From Chryseosolibacter sp964393795 (GTDB lineage Bacteria > Bacteroidota > Bacteroidia > Cytophagales > Cyclobacteriaceae), in contig CAYMWA010000047.1 in NCBI GenBank assembly GCA_964393795.1, positions 1-22,467 of the forward strand: a stretch of 22,467 bases of DNA. Direction: 5' to 3'. Both the position numbers and the translations under genes were made by a program. A model generated the notes under the pieces. The model worked only from the letters and a program-made list of their open reading frames with translations. It did no database searches and was not told where the DNA came from. Positions 22,467 to 22,467 of the stretch are shown piece after piece. Position 1 is the first letter of the stretch. The number at the start of each line of letters is the position of its first letter.

Positions 22467-22467
22467 A

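Overview
The window looks like chromosomal DNA of a free-living Bacteroidota, most likely order Cytophagales. The evidence is a gldA/gldF/gldG-type ABC operon, a DUF4142 lipoprotein whose lipid-anchor cysteine is followed by acidic residues as in Bacteroidota surface lipoproteins, A-rich rather than Shine-Dalgarno leaders on most genes, and intergenic DNA full of short-period (7 and 8 nt) repeats. The phylum is fairly secure; the genus is not determinable from what is visible. No rRNA, tRNA, insertion sequence, integrase or CRISPR array was seen.

Layout. 1-486 is gene-free and consists largely of two arrays of the same degenerate heptanucleotide family (A-Y-T-R-G-K-N) facing each other. 487-1551 (-) is a lipoprotein formylglycine-generating enzyme with both active-site cysteines. 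1997-3331 (+) is a two-gene redox unit, a thioredoxin-reductase-like ferredoxin-NADP reductase and a [2Fe-2S] ferredoxin, meeting a MarR regulator (-) tail to tail. The MarR gene has a palindrome at its own start codon. A DUF4142 lipoprotein with a long Gly/Thr/Asp tail follows, with a clear intrinsic terminator.

4957-14083 is a sugar-modification locus: a NodU/WapO-type O-carbamoyltransferase (+), two GT9 (heptosyltransferase family) proteins (-), a membrane-anchored GT2 (+), and a tightly overlapping minus-strand operon in the order GT4-GmhA fusion, GmhB, HldE, GT9. The GmhA domain, GmhB and the bifunctional HldE together supply every step from sedoheptulose 7-phosphate to ADP-D-glycero-beta-D-manno-heptose. 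The GT9/GT2/GT4 enzymes and the carbamoyltransferase plausibly build and decorate a heptose-containing envelope glycan. No HldD epimerase is present, so the heptose may stay in the D,D form unless hldD lies elsewhere. A divergently transcribed type-I ABC exporter half-transporter (14526-16331) follows.

16420-22056 (-) reads, in transcription order, gldA-like ATPase, gldF-like permease, gldG-like membrane protein, DUF4340 membrane-anchored protein, and then a Tat-exported DUF1501 protein that lacks its usual PSD1/DUF1553-type partner. The window ends inside another heptamer array (ACTCACG), so both ends of the window lie within 7-nt repeats. The most noteworthy points are the GT4-GmhA fusion inside a compact heptose plus carbamoyl locus, and the phase-preserving heptamer repeat islands, including the inverted pair at the left end.
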